Assembly: GCA_038496675.1 (NCBI GenBank)
Contig: CM076668.1
Location: 18,215,422-18,279,421 of the forward strand
Direction: 5' to 3'
DNA from: Rachycentron canadum
Taxonomy: Eukaryota > Chordata > Actinopteri > Carangiformes > Rachycentridae
DNA length: 64,000 nt
Positions within the stretch are counted from its first letter, which is position 1; every line of letters begins with the position of its first letter. Of this stretch, positions 37,895 through 49,965 are shown piece after piece. Position numbers and translations under genes: made by a program. The notes below the pieces were generated by a model. It did no database searches, was not told the DNA's origin, and saw nothing but the letters and a program-made list of their open reading frames with translations.

Positions 37895-40800
37895 ATGGTA
37901 AATAAACTCACAACAAAGAGGCGCGAAGGGACCAAATCCACTACACTACTAATTGGATACACACACGCACACGTGCTTAACTTGAGTATTTTCATTTTAT
38001 GCCGCTTTACTCTTCTGCCTCGCTGCATTTCAGAGGCAGATGTTCTGTGTTTTGCACACATTGCATTCATCCGGATAGTTTGAGTTATTTTTTTGCAAAC
38101 TTGTGGTTAGTCCACCTGACAGTATATACAAGCACAGTGGAATTGATCAGTCAAAAAAAAAAAAACAAACAAAAAACTATGTATATAATGGATAGAAAGG
38201 GGGGGGGGGGGGGATGTCTGGAAAATTAAAGTGGATCTACCCATAATCACATGACCGCTCATATTTAGAGGGGGCCTGACTCACAGGTTGGGCAATACTA
38301 AGAAGACTGCACACAGGCCAGTTGAAACTAGCTACAGCAGTAAAATGCTGCCAAAGCACTGATGAGTAAGGATTAAGGATCTGGCAGAGTCACACATAAT
38401 GATACAGTACATCAGTCACATGTGACACTTCACTGTCAAACCAGTAATTTTGCTTTGATGCTTTACTACTGATGCTTCTATACCTTCACTTAAATATAGA
38501 ATAATGTGCCATTGTCTGGGTGTACACACCTTTATTCGGTGGATCATTTTCAAAGATGATCAAGAAATGACCCCTAATTAAAATGAAGTGTCTTTGCATG
38601 TGTGTTACATGTCATTGCTGTACAGTCGTATCTGTCAACACATCCTCAGGCAACAACGCTCACGCCATCGTGTTGCAAGACAGTTCAAACCATGCAGTCC
38701 ACTCTTGGTGCAACAGAAAGTTGCAGTCACGTTAACTGTTGAACAGCTCTGCTGGTGAACGCTCTTTTCAGAGGAAAATACATTAACACTACATTCATCT
38801 TGACATAATCAGACTTTTAAATACAAAACGCATAACAACAACACGATGCTTCGTTCTGCTTTATAAACCACCTGCCGGTGTTTAACGGCACAGTGGAATT
38901 GGATTATGGGTTTTAATGCCAGTGAATTTATGTGTGTGTCTATGTATAAATGTTAATTTTGTCTGTTTATAAAAAGGAATCTGATCTCAATGAGAGAACT
39001 GCTTAAATAAAGGATTTAATAATGATTGACAAAACATTCATTGATAGCTATCCAAGTAAATTTTGATGCAAAACATCGGCATTCGTTTCACATTAATTGA
39101 TGAGGAAATGATGCTATTAAAAACTCTACATATCTAAATATTGAATATTATTTAAACCTTATGCTTAGTGATTAGAAGTGTTGTGTTAAGGCAGTTGACA
39201 GCATGAGAGCTAAATATTAAGGGTCATGAGCTTTACAGGAATGATCTGTGTTTGTTGAGTGTGGAAATGCAGGTTATCAGTTCGGACGCTTATTCAGCTG
39301 CTGCACTCACAGTTCTCACCCGTGTTTTCTTTCTCCACACTGAGGTTTCCTGCATATCATCAGGTCTCATTTCATCACAGTACGTTTCCCACAGCCGTCT
39401 TCTCTCCTCCTTGTGTCCAGGCACTGCAGATGGGCATCTTGTGCCTGGCTCTGCTGGGCCTCAGCGCAGCGCTGGTTTGTCCCGATGGAGGCATGTGTGA
39501 GGACAAAAACACCTGCTGCAAAAACACTGAGGGGGGATACGGATGCTGTCCCCTACCACACGTGAGTTAACGTACAGTCGTGTGTCTGAGTGAGGACGGA
39601 TTTCTTTTCACACAGTGAAGTTCACTGCTGGATGTGCAGCTGCCACTTTAAACAGTGGTGGACAAACCACTGAGCTCTTCTTATTAAAGTAAAAGCAGCA
39701 ATATAATCATGTAAAAAAGAATCCATCACAAGTTAAAGTCCTGCTTTCAAAATTAAAGTATTATCAGAATTTTGTAGTAAAGACCCCCATTAGGTGGCAG
39801 CTTAGTTCAAGTGAGTGAGTTACATGATATCATTACTTTCTAACAATTATGTTAATTATTGGTTAATATGTTGATTATTTTCTTGATTAATTGTTGAGTT
39901 ATTGTGTCAAGAAACAGTTTGAATTTCAAAAACTATCCATATTTGAAAAGCTGAAACCAGATGAGTCACTGAAAAATGAATGGAAACAATTAATTAATCG
40001 TCAGATTGGTTGCAGATTATTTGCCTGTCAATCAAATAATTGATCAACTTATTCAACTAATAGACAAAGCTGTAATTGGATCATAAATATTGAGGCACAC
40101 AGGGCAGGTTTGAGCAGCCACACAGCCTGCATGAAACGCTGAGCTCTAGCTTTGCTGCATCACGAGTTTTGGCGTCCCACGCTTGACTTTTCATGCCGTT
40201 CTCAGCAAAAATAGATGGTGAAAAAAAATCTGCTGATGGTCATATTGACATGACATGACTTTTTTTGGGAAACTTAATGCATCAGAATTTCCAATGTATG
40301 AGTAGCTGAAATTTCACCAAGCACTTCTATTATAGATATATCATAACCTACATGTCTGAGAATATTTGCAGACAAGATTTAGGATATGTGGTAGGAGTCA
40401 ATGTTAGAGTACATGGAGAATTTAAGGTGTTTAGTTAACTCTGTACCTCATTTCTGGTGGTTTGTGTTTGAATCCATCTGTAGGCCGAGTGTTGTTCAGA
40501 CCACCTCCACTGCTGCTACGAGGGGACGCTGTGTGATCTGGTTCACAAGAAATGTGTTAATAAGACGGTTTCCCTGCCCTGGATGACTCGTCTTCCAACC
40601 AAACAGGCGCTGCTCATCCCTCAGGTAATTCTAACAAAGGGCTTCATCGAGTTGAAGATGTGTGGTGTGTTACTTTCTCAGTATTTGTTTTACTGTCACT
40701 CCAGAGCTCATTAGACATTTGTCGACCTTTTGCGCTCGAATCAGTGGTGCATAAACGTCAACCTCTTGGAGAATGTGGCTCAAATAACACATTTGATGCA

Positions 40801-43800
40801 TTTATGCCATCAGCTCTGCAGCGTTGGCACTTTTTCTTTTGATGCCACATATTTAAGTGTGCTCTGTAATGAGCACTGAGGTCTCAAGGGGCCACAGGCA
40901 GTGCTTAACATATTTAGCCTTTCATTTTTAAAGTGCATGTGGTTTTGCAGTACAACAGCACTGTTTGAAATCCCAGGATTCATTTGATGATCTACAGTAA
41001 TTTGTAAGAAAAGAAAAAAATTAAATTTGTGTGTTTTTCTTCTGATGCCATTTACTACATTCATTTGTAATCCTGCCATTGGCCCATTTCTTGTGTTGGT
41101 GTGACTCCTGTCATTGGTATTCATGGGCTGTGCTGTGATCATAGCTGCAGCTCAGCGAGAGAGTGAAGGCAGTCATTTGTCCAGACCTGGAGTCCGAGTG
41201 TCCGAATGACACCACCTGCTGCCAGCTTCCTGGCGGCTCCTGGGGCTGCTGTCCATTTGCCAAGGTGATATACATGAGCTCACCCTCCCACGCATCCACA
41301 CACACGCTGTCACCTAAAACCACAGGCTGCACATGAACCCCAAGCACTTTACACCAAGAAACATATTACATGGTCGACTGGTCAGCTTCTGATGCTGTCT
41401 GTGTGTCTGCACTAAAAAAAAAACACTGCTAAATGATGCTGTTATTTTTAAGGCCTTGCTATTTAAGACTCTAGTTCTCTTGTTATGAGCAGTTCATGGA
41501 AATTAGAAATATACAGTCTGTTTGCTGCAAAGATAGTTATCATCTGTATGTAAAGTAGATTCTCTCATGTAAATGCTGCGGACAAGGACAGCATGAATAA
41601 ATAAAAGTTGACTCTATACATCTATGACTGAATACAACAACTGACATAGTAAATTTAGTCCAGTTTACTTTTCCACAGAAGTAATTCATCAGCTCAGCAA
41701 CAGAGTCAGTTAAACTCATCACCTTGCTGCTCACAGTTTCTCTTTGCTAATGGAAATAATGTTTTAATACTCCAGTTCATTCACACAGTCATGATAACTT
41801 AACACTGATGGTTTTCACATTAAAAGTCGCCAAGTCTCCAATAAATAGGAGGCAGCAAGATCTTTAAGATGAAAACCAGAGTTTCATTCAGCTTCACATC
41901 TTTGGTGACTCTTTGCTGTGCTGATGACGCAGTGGAAACCTGGACATGATGCTGAATTCATCAGCACAGTGGGTTCACATTGAGGGAGAAAGGTTTGAGT
42001 TTGTTCAAACAGTTGACCTAATACCCTAAAACCTTGCTTTTGTCACGTTTGCATGGAATCATGGAGAAATTGTGTTTAGTTGCTACGCAGTCAACAGCAT
42101 CCTCAATAGAGACGTTTAATTTGATAGTTAAATGCCAAAAATTCAATAGTTAATTGATCCTGTTAAAATAAAATCCATGTGTTCACTAAAATTCTATGTT
42201 TTATATGGTTTATATGGAAAGCATAGTTTTTATTGGCTTGTTTGTAATCCTCTCTTCCTGTTGGCATTGAAGTCATGCTTCAGTACATTTCCATCATCTG
42301 CAGCAAACTGTCTTTGGCTGAAGAGTGTTTCTGACCATCAGAAATGATTCTCCTCTCTCTGCAGGCGGTGTGTTGTGAGGATAAGTGCTACTGTTGCCCT
42401 GAGGGAACAAAGTGTGATCTTGTTCACTCGAGGTGTGTCTCTGCCTCACTGCAGTCCTTCCCCATGCTAGAGAAGCTTCCTGCCAGAAAAAAGAAGAATA
42501 ATGCAGGTGGGGAATTCTTCATGTAAAAAAAGACTTTCAGATAAGCCATCCAAGGGTCAAGAACTGTAAAGGGGCCCCTTTTTATAAACAAAGAAATAAC
42601 AAAACTTCACCAACATCCATCTTATGCTCTTTAATCCTCTATGCTGTGCTACATGCTGATGATACTGAATCAAATAATGAATCAGTTTGTCTCTTTCTCA
42701 GGCCTCTTTCTCAGCCCTCAGATCCATTTGCTGCTGTTGAAGAAGATACCTGCGGTACCCAACAACTGTAAGTCACTGGCATCCATCTTTCTGTCTACAC
42801 TTATATGCTGACGATACTGTATAATAAACACTGAATATGTCTCTCATGTCTTTGTGTGTCTGCAGCTCCCATGGCTGGTTCAGTACCGTGTCCTGATGGA
42901 AAAACCAACTGTCCAGGTGGTTCCACTTGTTGCCTGACACGCAAGGGAGACTACCGCTGCTGCCCTGCCCCAGATGTATGTATGACTCTGGGGCAAATTA
43001 ACAACATTTGAAACTAATATTTGATCATTGACCTGCATGGTTGACAGAAAATTACTCATCAGCAGTTTATTTTAATCAAAAAGAAATTATTGTGGGAAGA
43101 AAATTAAGCATTGTGCATTATTCAAGAGGCAGATATTTACTCTGTGTTTGATATTTTGATCATATTCAGGCCGTATGCTGCAGTGATAATATCCACTGTT
43201 GCCCCAGCAACACGACATGTGACTTGGAGCTTGAGGTCTGCAGGCCTAATAACATCCATTTGCCGCTGATGAAGAAGATCCCTGCTTTTCCCAACGATGG
43301 TAATTCTCCGACACACATCTTTCTGTCCACAGTTATACGCTGACGATACTGGACTAATAATGAAAGTGTTTTTTGTCTTGTTTGCAGCGCCCTCTGTTGG
43401 CTCAGTGATGTGTCCTGATGGGAAAACCAGCTGTGCAGATGGATCCACCTGTTGCCCATCAAAAAGTGGAGGCTACTACTGCTGCCCTGCCCCAGATGTA
43501 TGTATGAGTCTGGTGCAAATAAACGAGTTGAAAGTAATACTCCATTATCCACCAACATGGTTGATTTGGTTGAAATTACTCAATAGCAGCTATGAATTCA
43601 GTCACTTAGATATTTTGTTCATATTCAGGCCGTATGCTGCAGTGATAATATCCACTGTTGCCCCAGCAACACGACATGTGACTTGGAGCTTGAGGTCTGC
43701 AGGCCTAATAACATCCATTTGCCGCTGATGAAGAAGATCCCTGCTGTACCCAATGACAGTAAGAAGCTGTTATGTATCATGTTTGATTAAAGTAGAATTA

Positions 43801-46800
43801 ACCTTTTTATATTTCTATAACTTTATTCACACCAACAAGAGCAAAAGGATGAAATACTTTTTGAGGTGAAAAGGAAACGAGTATTGATCATTAATTCGCA
43901 ATTCTTAGGTCTCGTTCTGTCAGTTGATTGTCCAGATAAGAAGTCGTCCTGTCCTGATGAGACCACGTGCTGCCAGATGACCAACGGCTCTTATGGCTGC
44001 TGTCCAATGCCTGATGTGAGTACAGGCCGGTTTATGCTCCTCTTAATGTCTGTCAGACCTCACAAGAAATCAAATGAACAGTTGCTCTGAGCGATGACAC
44101 TGGAAGCACAATTTTAATCTGACAAAGATTAGAAAATGTTTTTGTTTGTTCATTTTAATGTTTGTAAATCTCAAAAACAAACAGCAAAAGAATCACTTCA
44201 TGTGTTGAATATTTGGATAAAATTGCTTCGTGTGCCGCAGCACCGAAATAAAGCAATAAAGCCAGTGTGTACGAACCCTGAATGCGTTATTTCCCTCTCC
44301 TGGTTCAGGCCGTCTGCTGCTCAGACCACATCCACTGCTGCCCTAAAGGCACAGAGTGCGACCTGCAGCACAGCACCTGTGTGTCGGCCCAGGGAGACGT
44401 CACCGTGGCCTCGAAGATCCCCGCCCCGGCTGCTGTGAAAGAGCTGGTGGCAACACAGAGCAAAGGTGAGAGTGGAGCCGGCCGTATTTTCCTCCTAGAT
44501 CGATCATCTCCCCCCAACTGATTTCAGAATCAGCAGTTTGAGCTTAAAGGCCTAAAAAATAGGCATCAGCAGCCATATATATAGAAGCATGTATATATTT
44601 AAATGTTATAAACTCTCCTGAGTGCTGATCCCTGTGGATATCCCCCCTTGTTCCTGCTGCCACTTTAAAGAGTCTTACTTTCTCACTTAAGTTATTAAAC
44701 TTTTAGTGGCTGTTTTTTTGTTTCTAATTATTTTTTTCTCTTTCAGTCATCTCATGTCTTATTTTTGCTGCTGATGTATTATATTGGTGGGATCTCAGTC
44801 TTGCGCAATTGTCACCATCAGTCTGTGAGCTGCAGTTTTGAAACCAGAAGAAACCACTGTTGGAAGAGAAGGTGGAGCTGAGGAGGAGTGAGGGGTGGAG
44901 CTGACCTGCTCTGTCCTCTATCCTGATTGGGTGGTACAGTCTGTCAATCACACAGTAGCCACGTCCTAGTGAAGTCTATGGGAAAACGTCTCACTTGAAA
45001 CTGGAGACTATAAACCATAAACTCATTAGAAAAACATTTTCTGAGTTAATGAATCAAGTCTTCTTCAATACAACTAGATTTTTTTTTTTTTTTTTTTTAA
45101 ATGATGGTCCCATAAAATAGACCATAAAGAGAAGTGTGAATTAGGGCGTGGCTACCATGTGATTGACAGACTGCACCACATAATGTTTGACATTTTTGCT
45201 TCATAATGATCTTAAAATATAATCAAAGATCATTCTCAAATTAGCTGCTTTTCCCCTGGTCAGAAAACCTGAGTCCTGCTAATGTCAGGCTTCTGTTGGC
45301 AGTGGAAAAGGATGCAATCGGCATTCAGACCTGGGTCAAATGAAGGTTTCACTTCTCGACTGGCAGTGGAAAAGGGGCTTTACCTGCATTTATAAATCCC
45401 GAGTATGCTCACAAATTTTGGTGACAAGAGGATATTAATTAAGTTTCGGCACCATGGCTATAATAAATCCTTTCACTTCATGCGCTTGTATTTAAATGAA
45501 GGGAGTTTGGTTACACAGACTCTGATAAGGAAGTTTCTGTTTGTCTTTCAGTCGGTGCTGTTCCCTGTAATGACTCTGTGGCCTGTGCTGATGGAAACAC
45601 CTGCTGTAAATCACCAGAGGGAAAATGGGCCTGTTGTCCCTTACCAAAGGTACCGAGGCCGACACTGTGTGACTCTGAAGAGCCGCACAGAGGCTTGAAC
45701 ACATGACCTGATTCTGTCTGCAGACCTTTGCCCTTTAGCTGCCTGTGTCCACAATCACCAGAGGTTTGTTTGGAGGATAAAAGAAATAAAAGAAGAATTT
45801 GATGACAATAACAAGTTGCCAACTGTTAAACATGAGGGTGTGAAAACGACAAAGACCTCATAATCCACCATGAATCACTTCAGGAAGAGCTGAAGAAGCT
45901 TTTTGAAAGAGTCTCAGCTGCTATAGAAAGTCTTTGCACACTGTAATATCTCAATGTCTAATTTTAATGGTGTGTTACCAGTAATGGTGTGTCAACATTT
46001 TAGGACAGGCTCATTTTTAATTTGCTGTATATCGCTGGTGGTTGTTGGTCCGAACTGCAGCCTGTTTGCTCCACCTCCCTGCAGGCCGTGTGCTGCGAGG
46101 ACCACCTGCACTGCTGCCCCCACGCCACCATTTGTAATCTAGTGGCCTCCACGTGTGACGATCCCGCCGGCAACGCCGTGATGCCTTGGCTCAGCAAAGT
46201 GCCCGTCTTCCCTTTACTGGCCGACAACAAGAAGTGTGACGCGTCCACATTGTGTCCTGGAAAATCCACCTGCTGCAAGATGGCAACTGGAGGCTGGGCC
46301 TGTTGTCCTCTGCCTCAGGTAATAAGGACACTGTTGAAATCATCAGCAGTGTTTTTAACAAAATGCAGTCCAGCAGAGCTCAGAAGTCTTCACACATCCA
46401 AACTTGTGAAACCGATGTGACATGGACCCAGTTTGATTATTATGTGGCTCCACTTTCACGATGAGCTTTTCAGTTTCACTATGATCAACAGTGGGTGTAA
46501 CAGCAGAAACCTGCAGGAAAACTCAACTGACATCCTGGAACAGTTCATACATGCAATGCAGAGTTTTAACTAAAAAGCATCAGTGGGTTGAGTGTTAATG
46601 TCATAGAAACAAATGAAGGCGAGTTGATGCTCGTGCAGCTTAAACTTGCACACGGCTGCAGTAAGAGAGCAGCACTTACATGTAAAATAAATTCATATAT
46701 ATTCTTAGAAATGGAAATAAGACAAACAACCCGTTTCCTCTTGTTTAATCTTTATTTACATATTTGCTCACATGTATGGTTTTTTTTTTTTTTGTTTGTT

Positions 46801-49800
46801 TTTTTTTTTTAATAACCCATAAAGTCCCGACCAACACTTTCCAAGCTTTAACTGCAAAAAATTACATGTAGAATAATTATTTTCTTTCACCAGGACTTTG
46901 GTTTTTAAGTGATATTAAATATTAATGAAATATTAAACGGGTATTTTAAAAAGAGCACGAAAAAAAAAGCCATAAAGACGTTTTCAGGCGTTTAACGTAG
47001 CCTGGTTTCAGCTGTGCAGATTCATGATGCGTCAGAAACGTATCTCCCTCAGGCCGTTTGCTGCGCCGACCACGTCCACTGCTGCCCTCACGGTACAGTC
47101 TGTAACCTGGAGGCTGAGACATGTGACGACCCCTCGGGTTTTTCACCATCTCTGCCCTGGATGGAGAAAGTCTCCGCTCTCGCCTCCGAGGTTCAGGACG
47201 AGAAGTGTGACAAGGAGACCATGTGTCCGGGAGGAACCACCTGCTGCAAGAAGGACTCAGGACAGTGGGCCTGCTGCCCCTTACCTCAGGTCAGTCTCCT
47301 CGTCTTCTACTGTCCATGTGTCTACTTCTTCACTCTTCTTCTTCTCCTTCTTCTTCCTCTGCTGCTTCTTCCTGAGTCGTCGTCGTCGTCTTCTTGTTTT
47401 CAAAGAATAGTTCAGTAAAAACTCTCCCGTCATAATTCTGGCTCACACTGAGACAAACTCAGCTCCTTCGGCTTTGTTTTGTTTTTTTTTGTTTTTTTAA
47501 TTCGATCATTTTGCTGATGAAGGTTTTTGAATCTGCCAGAGCTTTGATGTCATGTTTGTAACCAGGTGGGAAAAGGTTTTCATATCTCAGTTGTTTCAAA
47601 AGAACAAATAACAGCAAAATATTTGGCAACGTGTCTCCACAGTGACTACACTTATATCTTTGTTTTCCTTGTTAACAAACTTGAGCTGCTTCACTTTACA
47701 GGATAAAACGTCTCATTTGGGTTGAACAGCCTTTGAGCTGCTGTGACCACAGGTTGGAATAATGTTTGAATGTTTCCACGTCAGATTGATGTGACGTTTT
47801 CCTGTTGTGTCGCTCAGAGGCGTGAATCCTTCTCCAGTAACAGAGGCCAGGGTCTGTGGTTGTAGATGTATTTATAGAGTTGGCATCATCCATCAAACCA
47901 CACTGAGAACAAACATGATGTCAGGATTAAATCTGATGGCCTTAATATAAATCTGTGGTATCATTCAATTATCCAGAGGAAAACGGCATGAAAACTACTT
48001 TATTGGACAATAAGTACATGGAGGAGGATGGATACCACAGTAAAGCAGCTTTTCTTCCAGGTTGAAATATTTTTATTTTGAAGTTGATAAGATAAAGAGC
48101 TCAGATTAGTGGTCAACAGGAAATGAATTGATGATTGATTAATCGTTTCATTGCCTCTTCAAGCAGAGATTTTAATTATCTGGTCACAGTTTCTCAAACG
48201 AGAGAATTTTCTTTTACATTCTCCTGAATTTAAAATCTTTGTTTGCAACTGTTAAAACAAGGAGTCATAATGAAAACATCACCTCATAATCACGCATTAA
48301 GACACAGTAACACAGTGAATTTAAACTGTGTAAATTTCATCTTTTGGATGAAAGAAGCATCTCAGTGCTGCCTGGCGTTCTTTGACTTTTATGTCATCTG
48401 CTGGGAGTCGCTCTGCGTAAAATCTCTTACATCTGTGGAGCAGTGAATCTACCATTACAGGACTTTTCACTCTTGTTCTCTTCAGGCCGTGTGCTGCAGC
48501 GACCACGAGCACTGCTGCCCCAAAGGCTACAAGTGTAACGTGGCCGAGCAGACCTGCGACAAGCCGGGTGGCCCGAGTGTGACCTGGCTGCAGAAGATCC
48601 CGGCCCTGCAGAAGAAGCCCGTCTCCAGCCCAGCTCGTCCGACCAAGAACATGTGCGACGCCCAGACCAGCTGTCCCACGGACACGACCTGCTGCTTCAT
48701 GGACAGGACCCGCAAATGGGGCTGCTGCCCTCTGCCTAAGGTAAGTGTGTGATCATCTCATAACCTCTCACTGATGGGAAACTGATGACGATCACCTCAG
48801 ATTTATCGCCGCTGCTCCCTCAGGCGGTTTGTTGTAAAGATGGAAACCACTGCTGCCCCAGCGGCCACACCTGTGATCCTCACCGGTCGTCCTGTTCGAG
48901 GGGCCTGAATGTCATCCCCTGGTTCACCAAAGTGAGCGCTCTGACCGAGCCCGGCGCCGTGACGGACGTGAAATGTGACGACAAAAGCAGCTGCGCCTCG
49001 GGAACGACCTGCTGTAAACTGCCGACAGGAGAGTGGGGCTGCTGCCCCCTGGTCAAGGTTTGTACGTCGCACACTTCACGTTTCTGTCATGAATTTTAGT
49101 CCATGATGAATCACAGATCAATGAACGTATCAGTGGACACATCGTGACTTTTTGGCTTCATCCAGAAAGAAAAAATATTTTTAGATTAAAGCAGTTTATT
49201 CCAGTTAATTCATATTCTAATTATGACATGTGATTGATTCTTCTTCTTCTTCTCCTCCTCAGGCGGTTTGCTGCGCCGACCATGAGCACTGCTGTCCTCA
49301 GGGCTACACCTGCAACATGCAGACGGGAACGTGTGAGAAGAAGCTGCCAAACGCACTCATCCGTACCCTCCCCCAGAGCAAAGTGGTACGGCCCGAGCCG
49401 AGAGATGACGCAGACGTACCATGTGACGGTGCAGGGGAGTTTCGCTGCCCCAAACAGAACACGTGCTGCAAACTGTCCGCCACAGAGTGGGCCTGCTGCC
49501 CCTCGCCCAGGGTACGATCACACTCCAGTGTCACTGACCTCGTTGTCTTTGCAGCAGCTGATCAGTTCAGATCATCATAACGCTATAACTACCTTTGCTG
49601 TTCCTGCTTCGTGGTATTGTCTGTAACTCATCATCTGCAGAGGAGACGATCTGCTCCTCGTTTCCATCAGCCTGCACATGCTCAGTGTCTTGAATGGTCA
49701 TTTGTGTGCGTTCATGTTGATGCAGATGGTTTTTGATCCACATCCATCCGCTGTGGAGATTTGTTTGTTTTCGTTTTAAGCGCAGTCTTTGTCTAACGGG

Positions 49801-49965
49801 TGTCTTTTGTCTCGGCAGGCGACCTGCTGCTCCGACACAAAGCACTGTTGCCCTCTGGGATACTCCTGCGACCTGAAGGCTGGAGGCTGCAGCCTGAAAA
49901 CCCAGCTGACCTGGGACGCCCTGCTCGGGGACAGACGGAGAGACTCGGTCCCCGGTGAACTTTGA
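37895..49965 (+). CDS. grn: Progranulin with 11 granulin domains (about 936 aa)
   Basis: Coding exons: 37895-37897 (ATG only), 39421-39561, 40484-40624, 41145-41264, 42365-42506, 42702-42767, 42866-42975, 43170-43299, 43388-43497, 43629-43758, 43909-44015, 44309-44465, 45552-45649, 46085-46318, 47053-47289, 48486-48740, 48824-49057, 49263-49511, 49819-49965. Phases agree throughout. The signal peptide is MALQMGILCLALLGLSAALV if the 37895 ATG is used (A at -3, G at +4 after splicing); otherwise it starts at 39430. Each domain has the pattern C..C..CC..CC..CC..CC..C..C, with 'CCPxG..C' and 'DH.HCC' hallmarks. Front domains are split over two exons, while later exons carry a back half plus the next front half. 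Progranulin is secreted or sent to lysosomes and cut into granulins at the linkers; it acts in lysosome function, inflammation and neuron survival. Human PGRN has 7.5 domains in 593 residues. Exon 41145 could instead start at 41151. The C-terminus ends GEL, not QLL. Confidence 0.95.
42607..42865 (+). repeat. grn: Remnant duplicated unit around grn exon 6
   Basis: Intron 5's end, exon 6 (42702-42767) and intron 6 resemble the tail of exon 8 plus intron 8. Shared phrases include 'ATCCATTTG(C)(CT)GCTG(A/T)TGAAGAAGAT' and 'GCTGAcGATACTG(na)TAATAA'. Exon 6 codes only a linker (IHLLLLKKIPAVPNN) and no cysteines. It looks like what is left of a deleted granulin unit. Confidence 0.65.
42866..43758 (+). 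repeat. grn: Tandem duplication of a granulin exon pair in grn
   Basis: Exon 7-intron-exon 8 (42866-43299) and exon 9-intron-exon 10 (43388-43758) are copies. Exons 8 and 10 are identical over their first 117 or so bases and differ only at the 3' end. Exons 7 and 9 and their donor regions (GTATGTATGA.TCTGG.GCAAAT) are clearly similar but more diverged. Intron 8 also matches intron 6. The result is two nearly identical neighbouring granulin domains (third and fourth). Confidence 0.9.
44800..45185. repeat. Family A repeat, rearranged copy in grn intron 12
   Basis: The left part (44815-44955) is family A on the minus strand ('GGAGCTGAGGAGGAGTGAGGGGTGGAGCTGACCTG'). The right part (45095-45185) is on the plus strand. 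The copy therefore looks internally inverted or is two insertions abutting. Confidence 0.7.

Noticed and set aside
39252..39429. Upstream extension of the first granulin exon as coding sequence (ATGs at 39252 and 39259)
   Set aside because: This stretch lies in the intron, before the CCAG acceptor at 39417-39420. The extension gives no signal peptide at the N-terminus.
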